Source: Comamonadaceae bacterium (GTDB lineage: Bacteria; Pseudomonadota; Gammaproteobacteria; Burkholderiales; Burkholderiaceae_C). Taken from it: DNA of 21,841 nt. How positions within the stretch are numbered: the stretch's first letter is position 1; the number at the start of each line of letters is the position of its first letter. Below, in pieces: positions 15,201 through 21,841 of this stretch. The translations under genes were made by a program, and so were the position numbers. The notes under the pieces were generated by a model that did no database searches, was not told the DNA's origin, and saw only the letters and a program-made list of their open reading frames with translations. The stretch covers positions 1 to 21,841 of the forward strand of contig CANBRV010000003.1 in the NCBI GenBank assembly GCA_947372005.1, read 5' to 3'.

Positions 15201-16437
15201 CTTCTTCCAGCAAGTCCCAAACAATTGGCGTACCCGATTCAACTTCTTTCTTAGCAGCCTTGATGGTTGTGGCAATGCCTAGCGCCTCAAGGCGCGAGAA
15301 GATAAATGGCTTGAAGAGTTCAAGCGCCATCAACTTTGGCAATCCGCACTGGTGCAGTTTGAGAGTTGGGCCAACCGTAATCACAGAACGGCCTGAGTAA
15401 TCCACACGCTTGCCCAGCAAGTTTTGACGGAAGCGGCCGCCCTTGCCTTTAATCATGTCAGCAAGCGATTTAAGTGTGCGTTTGTTTGCGCCCGTCATCG
15501 CCTTGCCGCGGCGACCGTTGTCTAGCAAGCTGTCCACTGCTTCCTGCAGCATACGTTTTTCGTTACGTGCAATGATTTCTGGCGCTTTAAGCTCAAGCAA
15601 ACGACCCAAACGGCCGTTGCGGTTAATCACGCGGCGATAGAGGTCATTCAAATCAGACGTTGCAAAACGTCCACCATCTAGCGGCACGAGTGGACGCAAA
15701 TCAGGCGGCAACACTGGCAACACTTCAAGAATCATCCACTCAGGCTTGATGCCTGATTTTTTAAATGCCTCAAGAATTTTTAAACGCTTGGAATTCTTTT
15801 TGACCTTGGTCTCTGAGCCAGTCAGGTCACCACGCAAGCGCTCGATTTCGCCTTCGATATCAATGCTCGCCAAAAGTTCTTTAATGCCTTCCGCGCCCAT
15901 TTTGGCCACGAACTCATCACCATACTCTTGCTCTTTAGCATCGAATTCGTCCTCAGACATGATGCCGTATTTTTTGAGCGGAGTCATGCCTGGATCGGTC
16001 ACCACATATGCTTCAAAATAAAGCACACGTTCAATGTCACGCAGCGTCATATCCAAGACCATACCCAAACGGCTTGGCAAAGATTTGAGGAACCAGATAT
16101 GGGCGCAAGGTGCGGCCAAATCGATGTGCCCCATGCGCTCACGGCGCACCTTGGTTTGCGTCACTTCAACGCCGCACTTCTCGCAGATCACGCCGCGGTG
16201 CTTCAGACGCTTGTACTTGCCGCACAGGCATTCGTAGTCCTTGATAGGTCCAAAGATTTTGGCGCAAAACAAACCGTCGCGCTCCGGCTTGAAAGTACGG
16301 TAGTTAATGGTTTCAGGCTTTTTGACTTCGCCAAAAGACCATGAACGAATCTTCTCTGGGGAGGCCATCGCAATTTTGATAGCCGAGAAGTTCTCGGTAG
16401 GTGTAAATTGCTTAAAGAGGTCGAGTAGGGATTTCAT
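12232..16437 (-). CDS. rpoC: RNA polymerase subunit beta-prime
   Basis: The beta-prime subunit (1401 aa) forms half of the RNA polymerase active-centre cleft. The N-terminal zinc site is intact (Cys70, Cys72, Cys85, Cys88), the lid/rudder region includes RQNLLGKRVDYSGRSVI (about 337-353), the catalytic magnesium loop NADFDGDQ is at 456-463 with Asp458, 460 and 462, and the second zinc cluster is in CETRFGICAKCYGRD. The trigger loop MRTFHIGGAASR follows it. The end is acidic (EEAQAEEAEGTATEE). Length is normal for Betaproteobacteria. The ATG has AAGGA 8 nt upstream, 32 nt after rpoB. The next gene is rsmB after only 7 nt. Confidence 0.99.
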   Translation of the reverse strand: MKSLLDLFKQFTPTENFSAIKIAMASPEKIRSWSFGEVKKPETINYRTFKPERDGLFCAKIFGPIKDYECLCGKYKRLKHRGVICEKCGVEVTQTKVRRERMGHIDLAAPCAHIWFLKSLPSRLGMVLDMTLRDIERVLYFEAYVVTDPGMTPLKKYGIMSEDEFDAKEQEYGDEFVAKMGAEGIKELLASIDIEGEIERLRGDLTGSETKVKKNSKRLKILEAFKKSGIKPEWMILEVLPVLPPDLRPLVPLDGGRFATSDLNDLYRRVINRNGRLGRLLELKAPEIIARNEKRMLQEAVDSLLDNGRRGKAMTGANKRTLKSLADMIKGKGGRFRQNLLGKRVDYSGRSVITVGPTLKLHQCGLPKLMALELFKPFIFSRLEALGIATTIKAAKKEVESGTPIVWDLLEEVIREHPVMLNRAPTLHRLGIQAFEPILIEGKAIQLHPLVCSAFNADFDGDQMAVHVPLSVEAQMEARTLMLASNNVLFPASGEPSIVPSQDVVLGLYYATRERTNAKGEGMIFADVAEVERAMDAGVTEITAKVNVRLTEYTKDKVTEEFTASTKIVATTVGRALLSEILPKGLAFENINKSLTKKEISKLIKMSFRKCGLKETVVFADKLLQAGFRLATKAGISIAIDDMLVPKEKAGIVTRAEAEVKEIAQQYASGLVTVGERYNKVVDIWGKAGDEVSKVMMAQLATEKVVDRHGKTVNQESFNSIYMMADSGARGSAAQIRQVAGMRGLMAKPDGSIIETPIKANFRDGLNVLEYFISTHGARKGLADTALKTANSGYLTRRLVDVTQDLVVREQDCGTYLGSTMRSIVEGGETMEALRDRVLGRSTAEEVLHPETRAVLMPAGELLDEDNIEMLEAAGVDEIKVRTALTCETRFGICAKCYGRDLGRGGLINAGEAVGVIAAQSIGEPGTQLTMRTFHIGGAASRAAVISNVEAKSSGVIGFNATMRYVTNGKKELVVIARSGEIIINDEHGRERERHKVPYGAVLAIKPDQSIKAGTVLANWDPLTRPIISEFAGRVLFENIEEGVTVAKQVDEVTGLSTLVVIDPKRRGSAKVVRPQVKLLDASGKEIKIPGTEHAVTIGLPVGGLVQVRDGQDINPGEVLARIPMEGQKTRDITGGLPRVAELFEARAPKDKGMLAEMTGTISFGKETKGKVRLQITDPDGKVWEELVPKEKNLVVHEGQVVNKGESIIDGPADPQDILRLLGAEELARYIVDEVQDVYRLQGVKINDKHIEVIVRQMLRRVVIENAGDSRYIAGEQVERSEILNTNDALRAEGKLPATYTNVLLGITKASLSTDSFISAASFQETTRVLTEAAIMGKRDELRGLKENVIVGRLIPAGTGLAYHQARAAKDQMDDAERRRIAEEEAQAEEAEGTATEEVTA

Positions 16438-16469
16438 GTGTACGTTCCTTTATCTGTAAACTGAAGCAA

Positions 16470-19400
16470 TTAAACTTTTTCCAAGTCCATGTCGATACCA
16501 AGCGAGCGGATCTCTTTGACCAGCACGTTGAATGACTCAGGCATGCCCGCGTCAATCGTGTGTTCGCCTTTGACGATACTCTCGTAGACCTTGGTACGGC
16601 CTTGCACGTCGTCGGATTTGACGGTGAGCATCTCTTGCAAGATGTATGACGCGCCATAAGCCTCAAGTGCCCAGACCTCCATCTCACCGAAGCGCTGACC
16701 ACCAAACTGCGCCTTGCCGCCCAACGGTTGCTGCGTGACCAGGCTGTATGGGCCTGTCGAACGGGCATGCATCTTGTCGTCCACCAAATGATGGAGTTTG
16801 AGCACGTGCATATAACCAACAGTGACTTGACGTTCAAATTTATCACCCGTGCGCCCGTCATATAGATGCGCTTGTGTGCGCGTAGCGTTCAAACCTTTAG
16901 ATTTAGCCACCTCATCCGGATACGCTAATTGCAGCATGGATTGAATCTCAGTTTCGGTCGCGCCATCAAACACAGGCGTTGCAAACGGCACACCTTTGGA
17001 CAGCTGCACAGCCATCTCGCGAACGTCCTCATCCTTCAGCTTAGACAGATCTTCTTGCTTACCAGAATTGTTGTAGATCACTTCCATAGCTTGGCGAAGC
17101 TCTGCAACTTTTGCCTCGGCTTGCAACAAGTCACCAATACGCTGACCGATACCTTTGGCAGCCCAGCCAAGATGCACTTCCAGCACCTGACCGACGTTCA
17201 TACGTGAAGGCACACCCAGTGGATTCAAAACGATATCGCACGGTGTTCCGTCAGCCATAAATGGCATGTCTTCGACAGGTACGATCTTAGAGACCACACC
17301 CTTGTTGCCGTGACGGCCCGCCATTTTGTCACCCGGCTGCAAGCGACGCTTAACGGCCAAATAAACCTTAACCATTTTGAGTACACCTGGTGGCAATTCA
17401 TCGCCCTGCGTGAGCTTGGTGCGCTTCTCTTCAAAAGCCAAATCAAAGTCATGTCGCGTTTGCTCCATGGCATTTTTGATTGACTCTAGCGAAGCAGCAA
17501 CGTCCTCGTCTGCTGGACGAATATCGAACCAGTGGAATTTCTCAACCGAAGCCAAGTATTCCTTGCTGATTTTTGTACCCTTAGCAAGTTTTGCAGGGCC
17601 GCCATTGGCAGTCTTACCGTTCAACAATTTTTCAATACGATCGAACGCATCAGCTTCCACAATGCGCAGTTGATCGTTCAAATCCAAACGGAAACGCTTC
17701 AGCTCATCATCAATAATTTGCTGCGCACGCTTGTCACGCACAATGCCTTCACGCGTGAAGACTTGCACGTCAATGACCGTACCCGAGCTTCCCTGGCTGA
17801 CGCGCAAAGACGTATCTTTCACGTCACTAGCTTTCTCACCAAAAATCGCGCGGAGCAGCTTTTCTTCTGGTGTCAGCGTCGTCTCGCCTTTTGGCGTGAC
17901 TTTACCAACCAATGTATCGCCAGGCTGCACTTCTGCACCAACATAAATAATGCCCGATTCATCCAAACGGTTGAGCTGTTGCTCAGCCAAGTTAGGAATA
18001 TCACGGGTAATTTCTTCAGCGCCTAGCTTCGTATCTCGCGCAGCAATCGTGAGCTCTTCGATATGAATTGAGGTGTAACGATCTTCCGACACCACACGCT
18101 CCGAAATCATGATCGAGTCTTCGAAGTTGTAGCCATTCCAAGGCATAAATGCCACCAACATGTTTTGACCCAAAGCCAACTCACCAAGGTCGGTCGATGC
18201 TCCGTCAGCCACCACATCGCCTTTGGCAATTTTGTCGCCTAATTTGACGATAGGACGCTGATGAATATTAGTATTTTGGTTAGAACGCTGGTACTTGATT
18301 AAGTTGTAAATATCCACACCGACTTCACCAGCTTTCGCCTCAGAGTCATTCACACGAACCACAATACGGGTCGCATCCACGTAGTCCACAATGCCGCCAC
18401 GTGTAGCAGTTACCACGGTTCCAGAGTCAATTGCGGCAACGCGCTCAATGCCCGTACCCACAAAAGCTTTTTCAGGGCGCAACACTGGCACAGCTTGACG
18501 CTGCATGTTCGCGCCCATCAACGCACGGTTTGCATCATCGTGCTCTAAGAACGGCACTAACGATGCAGCGACCGAGACGATCTGAGCTGGCGAGACGTCC
18601 ATATACTGAATGCGATCCGCCATGACTAAAACTGATTCACCCATTTCGCGAGCGGAAATTAAGTCACCTGTGAGCGTTCCTTCTTCGCTTAGTTCGGCGT
18701 TAGCCTGAGCAATCACGTACTTGCCTTCTTCAATCGCTGATAGATAGTCAATTTGCTTAGTAACTTTGCCATCAATCACACGGCGATACGGTGTTTCAAT
18801 AAAGCCGTATTCATTTAAGCGCGCATAAAGTGCCAATGAATTGATCAGTCCAATGTTTGGACCCTCAGGTGTTTCAATTGGGCAAACGCGGCCGTAATGC
18901 GTGACGTGCACGTCGCGAACTTCAAAACCAGCACGCTCACGTGTCAAACCACCAGGTCCAAGAGCCGAGACGCGGCGCTTGTGCGTGATCTCAGACAATG
19001 GATTGGTTTGATCCATAAATTGTGACAACTGGCTTGAGCCGAAGAACTCTTTAAGCGAAGCCGTAATCGGCTTAGAGTTAATCAAATCATGAGGCATGAG
19101 CGGCTCTTGGCCAGGTCCGCCTTCGGCTTGACCCAAACGCTCTTTAACAGCTTTCTCGATACGAGCAAGACCCACACGGTATTGGTTTTCAGCCAACTCA
19201 CCCACGCAGCGAACACGGCGATTGCCGAGGTGATCGATGTCATCAACTTGTCCATTGCCGTTACGCAAATCGACCAAAATTTTGACCACATGCATGATGT
19301 CGTCGTTCGACAAAACCATAGAGCCGGTAGATTCTGGACGCCCCACACGAGCATTGAACTTCATACGACCCACACGCGACAGATCATAAGTGTCAGGGTT

Positions 19401-20615
19401 ATAAAACAAACGTTGGAAGAGCGCCTGCACAGCATCCTCAGTTGGCGGCTCACCAGGGCGCATCATGCGGTAGATGGCAACACGCGCCGCAAGCTCATCA
19501 GCCGTCTCATCAGAACGCAGTGTTTGCGAAATGTAAGCACCTTGATCGAGCTCATTGGTGTAAATACAGGCAATGTCTGTAATGCCACTTGAGCGCAATT
19601 TTTTGAGCAACACTTCGGTCAGCTCATCGTTTGCCTTGGCGATAATTTCACCAGTTTCGCTATCCACAATATTGTTAGCTAGTACGCGGCCTAGCAAGAA
19701 GTCCTCAGGAACGCTAACGTGCGTTGTACCAGAGCCTTCTAATTCTTTTGTGTGGCGTGCAGTCACGCGCTTGTCTTTAGCGACAACAACATTTCCCTTT
19801 TTATCGGTAATGTCAAAACGAGCAACCTCACCACGCAAACGCTCGGCCACAAAGGCCATTTGCGCACCGCTGTCCATTAGCTTAAACGCATCGTTCACAA
19901 AGAAATTAGCCAGAATGCTTTCATTGTTCAAGCCAATAGCCTTGAGCAAGGTTGTCACAGGCATCTTGCGACGACGATCGACGCGGAAGTACAAAATGTC
20001 TTTTGGATCGAACTCGAAATCGAGCCATGAGCCGCGGTAAGGAATGATACGAGCAGAGAAGAGCAATTTCCCTGAGCTATGCGTCTTACCCTTGTCATGC
20101 TCAAAGAACACACCAGGACTACGGTGCAACTGAGACACAATCACACGCTCAGTACCATTAATAATGAAAGAGCCCTTGTCCGTCATCAAAGGCACTTGCC
20201 CCATATAGACTTCTTGCTCTTTCACTTCCTTCACCACTTTAGACTGTGGTGTAGAAGTTTCACGGTCATAAATGATAAGCTGCACACGCGCACGCACAGC
20301 AGAACCAAATGTGAGACCACGGGTTTGGCACTCACGTACATCAAAGGCTGGCTTACCTAATGTGTACTCAAGGAATTTCATTTCCACAAAACCGTTGTGT
20401 GACACGATTGGGAATGCTGCAGTAAACGCCGCTTGCAAGCCTAAATCAACACGATCTTTATTAGCAACATCCGCCTGCAAAAACGATACATAAGCATCGC
20501 GCTGCATTTGCAAGAGATAAGGAATTGCGAGCACATTCTCGCGACCGCCAAAGCTTTTACGAATACGCTTGCGCTCGGTGAATGAATATGCCTGCTTAGT
20601 TTGCGTGCTAGCCAT
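16470..20615 (-). CDS. rpoB: RNA polymerase subunit beta
   Basis: The beta subunit (1381 aa) carries catalytic and rifampicin-binding parts of RNA polymerase. The rifampicin region (about residues 526-552, at 19040-18960) reads GSSQLSQFMDQTNPLSEI then THKRRVSALGP, so the positions most often mutated (E. coli Q513, D516, H526, R529, S531, L533) are wild type. WNGYNFEDSI and GDKMAGRHGNKGV, which line the active centre, are intact, and the C-terminal clamp segment with GGKAQFGGQRFGEMEVWALEAYGA is present. The ATG at 20615 is chosen because GGAGAG sits 5 nt before it; an in-frame TTG four codons earlier overlaps that site. It follows rplL after a 197-nt structured gap and precedes rpoC by 32 nt. 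Confidence 0.99.
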   Translation of the reverse strand: MASTQTKQAYSFTERKRIRKSFGGRENVLAIPYLLQMQRDAYVSFLQADVANKDRVDLGLQAAFTAAFPIVSHNGFVEMKFLEYTLGKPAFDVRECQTRGLTFGSAVRARVQLIIYDRETSTPQSKVVKEVKEQEVYMGQVPLMTDKGSFIINGTERVIVSQLHRSPGVFFEHDKGKTHSSGKLLFSARIIPYRGSWLDFEFDPKDILYFRVDRRRKMPVTTLLKAIGLNNESILANFFVNDAFKLMDSGAQMAFVAERLRGEVARFDITDKKGNVVVAKDKRVTARHTKELEGSGTTHVSVPEDFLLGRVLANNIVDSETGEIIAKANDELTEVLLKKLRSSGITDIACIYTNELDQGAYISQTLRSDETADELAARVAIYRMMRPGEPPTEDAVQALFQRLFYNPDTYDLSRVGRMKFNARVGRPESTGSMVLSNDDIMHVVKILVDLRNGNGQVDDIDHLGNRRVRCVGELAENQYRVGLARIEKAVKERLGQAEGGPGQEPLMPHDLINSKPITASLKEFFGSSQLSQFMDQTNPLSEITHKRRVSALGPGGLTRERAGFEVRDVHVTHYGRVCPIETPEGPNIGLINSLALYARLNEYGFIETPYRRVIDGKVTKQIDYLSAIEEGKYVIAQANAELSEEGTLTGDLISAREMGESVLVMADRIQYMDVSPAQIVSVAASLVPFLEHDDANRALMGANMQRQAVPVLRPEKAFVGTGIERVAAIDSGTVVTATRGGIVDYVDATRIVVRVNDSEAKAGEVGVDIYNLIKYQRSNQNTNIHQRPIVKLGDKIAKGDVVADGASTDLGELALGQNMLVAFMPWNGYNFEDSIMISERVVSEDRYTSIHIEELTIAARDTKLGAEEITRDIPNLAEQQLNRLDESGIIYVGAEVQPGDTLVGKVTPKGETTLTPEEKLLRAIFGEKASDVKDTSLRVSQGSSGTVIDVQVFTREGIVRDKRAQQIIDDELKRFRLDLNDQLRIVEADAFDRIEKLLNGKTANGGPAKLAKGTKISKEYLASVEKFHWFDIRPADEDVAASLESIKNAMEQTRHDFDLAFEEKRTKLTQGDELPPGVLKMVKVYLAVKRRLQPGDKMAGRHGNKGVVSKIVPVEDMPFMADGTPCDIVLNPLGVPSRMNVGQVLEVHLGWAAKGIGQRIGDLLQAEAKVAELRQAMEVIYNNSGKQEDLSKLKDEDVREMAVQLSKGVPFATPVFDGATETEIQSMLQLAYPDEVAKSKGLNATRTQAHLYDGRTGDKFERQVTVGYMHVLKLHHLVDDKMHARSTGPYSLVTQQPLGGKAQFGGQRFGEMEVWALEAYGASYILQEMLTVKSDDVQGRTKVYESIVKGEHTIDAGMPESFNVLVKEIRSLGIDMDLEKV

Positions 20616-20719
20616 AGGACTCTCCAAAAATTACAATGATGACGGTATCAAAGATGACGTGAATAAACACAAAATGACAGTGCTGCCTGGCAACTGGCCG
20701 CTACCAGTCATTGGCGGAC

Positions 20720-20740
20720 GGTAAGGCATTGCACCTTACC
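20720..20740 (-). promoter_or_regulatory. Second hairpin in the rpoB leader
   Basis: A perfect 7-bp inverted repeat GGTAAGG/CCTTACC with a 7-nt loop lies about 100 nt before rpoB. It has no T-run after it, so it is not a terminator. A smaller ACTGG/CCAGT stem follows it on the minus strand. It may be an mRNA processing or stability element; function unknown. Confidence 0.35.
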
Positions 20741-20771
20741 CGAACCAAGCGATCTTTTTAAAGAAAACACT

Positions 20772-20800
20772 AAAAAGCACACTCATGAATGAATGTGCTT
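20772..20800 (-). terminator. Attenuator-like terminator between rplL and rpoB
   Basis: On the minus strand an 11-bp stem (arm AAGCACATTCA, one T-G pair) with a 4-nt loop, at 20800-20775, ends in TTTTTA (T-run 20776-20772) and further T-rich sequence. It begins 13 nt after the rplL stop. E. coli has a partial terminator at the same place that makes stalk protein more abundant than polymerase; the same role is inferred here. Confidence 0.7.
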
Positions 20801-20812
20801 GATGGTTGCCTC

Positions 20813-21184
20813 TTATTTGAGTTCGACCTTTGCGCCGGCTTCTTCCAGCTTTTTCTTAGCAGCTTCAGCGTCGGCCTTGCTTGCGCCTTCTTTAACTGCT
20901 TTAGGTGCGCCGTCAACCATGTCTTTGGCTTCTTTGAGGCCCAGACCAGTGATCTCGCGAACCGCCTTAATAACGGACACTTTGTTAGCGCCAGCTTCGA
21001 GCAGAACAACGTTGAATTCCGTCTTTTCTTCAGCAGCAGCAGGACCCGCAGCAGCAGCAGCAGGACCCGCAGCAGCAGCAGCGCTCACGCCAAATTTCTC
21101 TTCGATGGCTTTCACCAAATCGTTGAGGTCCATAACCGACATCGTATCGAGTGCGGTCAAAAATGCGTCTTTATCAAATGCCAT
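20813..21184 (-). CDS. rplL: 50S ribosomal protein L7/L12
   Basis: L7/L12 (123 aa) forms the multi-copy stalk that recruits translation GTPases. The N-terminal dimerisation domain (about 1-33: ALDTMSVMDLNDLVKAIEEK) is followed by an alanine-rich hinge (about 34-53) and the factor-binding C-terminal domain (about 54-123) with KTEFNVVL, KVSVIKAVREITGLGLKEAK and the end GAKVELK. The hinge contains two copies of AAAAAGP, a 21-bp in-frame tandem repeat, where one such unit is usual. The Shine-Dalgarno AGGAA is about 6 nt upstream. It begins 50 nt after rplJ. Confidence 0.98.
   Translation of the reverse strand: MAFDKDAFLTALDTMSVMDLNDLVKAIEEKFGVSAAAAAGPAAAAAGPAAAEEKTEFNVVLLEAGANKVSVIKAVREITGLGLKEAKDMVDGAPKAVKEGASKADAEAAKKKLEEAGAKVELK
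21032..21081 (-). repeat. 21-bp tandem repeat in the rplL hinge
   Basis: Two copies of a 21-bp unit and part of a third, made mostly of GCA/GCT-type alanine codons with one Gly-Pro pair per unit, encode AAAAAGPAAAAAGPAAA. The markers AGGACCC on the plus strand start at 21041 and 21062, 21 bp apart. The period keeps the reading frame. Confidence 0.75.
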
Positions 21185-21234
21185 TTTTAATTCCTAATTT
21201 TCTTTAATTGGTTACGTGAAATAACGGGCGCCAT

Positions 21235-21735
21235 TTAAGCAACCGTAACTTCGCCTTTTTTCTCTGCCAATGCAGCCAATACACGCGCGGTACGCGAGAT
21301 AGGCGACATGAGCAATCCGCAAATTTGCGACAGGAGCACTTCCTTGGTAGGAATGCTTGCTAATTGCTTAACACCGTTCACATCTAACGCTTTTCCGCCG
21401 TATGCACCTGCACGAATAACTAACTTGTCGTTAGTCTTCGCAAAGTCAGCAACCACTTTCGCGGCAGCTACTGCATCTTCAGAAAAACCATAGATGAGCG
21501 GACCTGTCATCTGCTCAGAGACCACATCGAACTGCGTACCTGCAACAGCACGGCGTGCCAACGTGTTTTTCAACACGCTGAGTGACACACCCTTGCTGCG
21601 TGCATCAACACGTAGCTCTGTCATTGCTTTGACCGTGATACCACGGTACTCGGCAATAACCAAGGTCTGAGCTTTTGCGGCGAGGCCAGTCACTTCTTCA
21701 ATGACGGCGGATTTCTCACTGCGGTTAAGACTCAA
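21235..21735 (-). CDS. rplJ: 50S ribosomal protein L10
   Basis: L10 (166 aa) anchors L7/L12 dimers to the ribosome. The N-terminal rRNA-binding domain is visible as SLNRSEKSAVIEEV, TLVIAEYRGITVKAMTELR (core AEYRGITVKAMTELR) and SVLKNTLARRAV; the C-terminal helix (about 130-166) that binds L12 has LLSQICGLLMSPISRTARVL and ends EVTVA. The start is a TTG (21735-21733), since no ATG or GTG fits and AGGAGA lies 5 nt upstream; the resulting (M)SLNRSEK matches family N-termini. It is followed by rplL after 50 nt. Confidence 0.96.
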   Translation of the reverse strand: MSLNRSEKSAVIEEVTGLAAKAQTLVIAEYRGITVKAMTELRVDARSKGVSLSVLKNTLARRAVAGTQFDVVSEQMTGPLIYGFSEDAVAAAKVVADFAKTNDKLVIRAGAYGGKALDVNGVKQLASIPTKEVLLSQICGLLMSPISRTARVLAALAEKKGEVTVA

Positions 21736-21841
21736 AGTTATCTCCTAAAAATGTACCCCTTAATTAGCTCTTAGGGTACGGCCATTTTTTAGCGACCAAC
21801 TAAATTCAGATTTCGAAGTTAGCGAGCACACCATCTGCGCT
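21736..21841 (-). promoter_or_regulatory. Probable rplJ leader (L10 regulatory region), partial
   Basis: The window edge holds about 106 nt upstream of rplJ. On the minus strand GCGCAGATGG followed by TGTGCTCGCTAAC resembles the kink-turn part of the L10 leader, where L10-L12 binds its own mRNA in many bacteria; this is from memory of the motif, not a search. Next is a 6-bp stem GTACCC/GGGTAC (21779-21753) followed by ATTTTT and then the Shine-Dalgarno AGGAGA, so the hairpin ends 7 nt before the ribosome site. A short frame ending in TGA at 21806-21808 (ANFEI) does not look like the end of rplA. Confidence 0.5.

Noticed and set aside
18960..19040. Possible rifampicin-resistance changes in rpoB
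   Set aside because: All commonly mutated positions are wild type; the differences from E. coli (Thr and Val) are ones I associate with normal betaproteobacterial RpoB.
21806..21841. Short minus-strand frame ending SADGVLANFEI then stop, as a possible end of rplA
   Set aside because: It does not resemble L1 C-termini that I know, and the nucleotides fit an L10 leader motif better. Sequence beyond the window would decide.
1..21841. Mobile element, CRISPR array, defence island or tRNA/rRNA gene
   Set aside because: No transposase, integrase, spacer-repeat pattern, terminal repeats or RNA gene signatures were seen; the only direct repeat noticed is the hinge repeat of rplL.

Overview
All recognisable genes in this window lie on the minus strand, so the transcriptional order runs from right (21.8 kb) to left (1). 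The content is almost entirely conserved bacterial housekeeping genes. Protein signatures point to a betaproteobacterium, most likely of the Burkholderiales: RpoB carries a typical betaproteobacterial rifampicin region, S14 is the long form, and there is an rsmB-DUF4390-NtrY-like kinase-short REC/Fis regulator cluster. Base composition looks close to half GC and spacing is very tight, which suggests a compact genome. I would not name a genus from this alone.

In transcriptional order there are four blocks. (1) 21841-12232: end of an L10-type leader, rplJ, rplL, a structured 197-nt gap with a terminator-like hairpin, rpoB and rpoC. (2) 12224-7703: rsmB, a DUF4390 protein, an NtrY-like histidine kinase and a short response regulator, joined by overlaps or short gaps. 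(3) 7649-4393: rpmF, plsX, fabH and fabD, the start of the classical ribosome/fatty-acid cluster. (4) 4225-1: rplN, rplX, rplE, rpsN, rpsH, rplF, rplR, rpsE, rpmD, rplO and the first 25 codons of secY, i.e. the spc operon in its usual internal order.

The unusual point is the joining of these blocks. In most Proteobacteria rpoC is followed by rpsL-rpsG-fusA-tuf and the S10 operon, which leads into rplN. Here that stretch is absent and about 8 kb of RNA methylation, signalling and lipid-synthesis genes sits in its place, all in the same direction. Block 3 lacks its usual partners: no yceD before rpmF and no fabG-acpP-fabF after fabD. The joins look tidy: rsmB begins 7 nt after rpoC with its Shine-Dalgarno directly after the rpoC stop, and a good sigma-70-type promoter overlaps the fabD stop codon, apparently giving spc its own start. 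An assembly join cannot be excluded from sequence alone.

Several RNA-level signals may separate the expression of these co-directional blocks: a hairpin with a U-run before rplJ, a strong hairpin plus U-run between rplL and rpoB, a perfect 10-bp hairpin with a GAAA loop inside the first codons of rsmB, a terminator-like hairpin between rpmF and plsX, and a roughly 135-nt structured leader before rplN. I see no mobile element, CRISPR array, tRNA, rRNA or toxin/defence gene. No gap between genes exceeds 200 nt.
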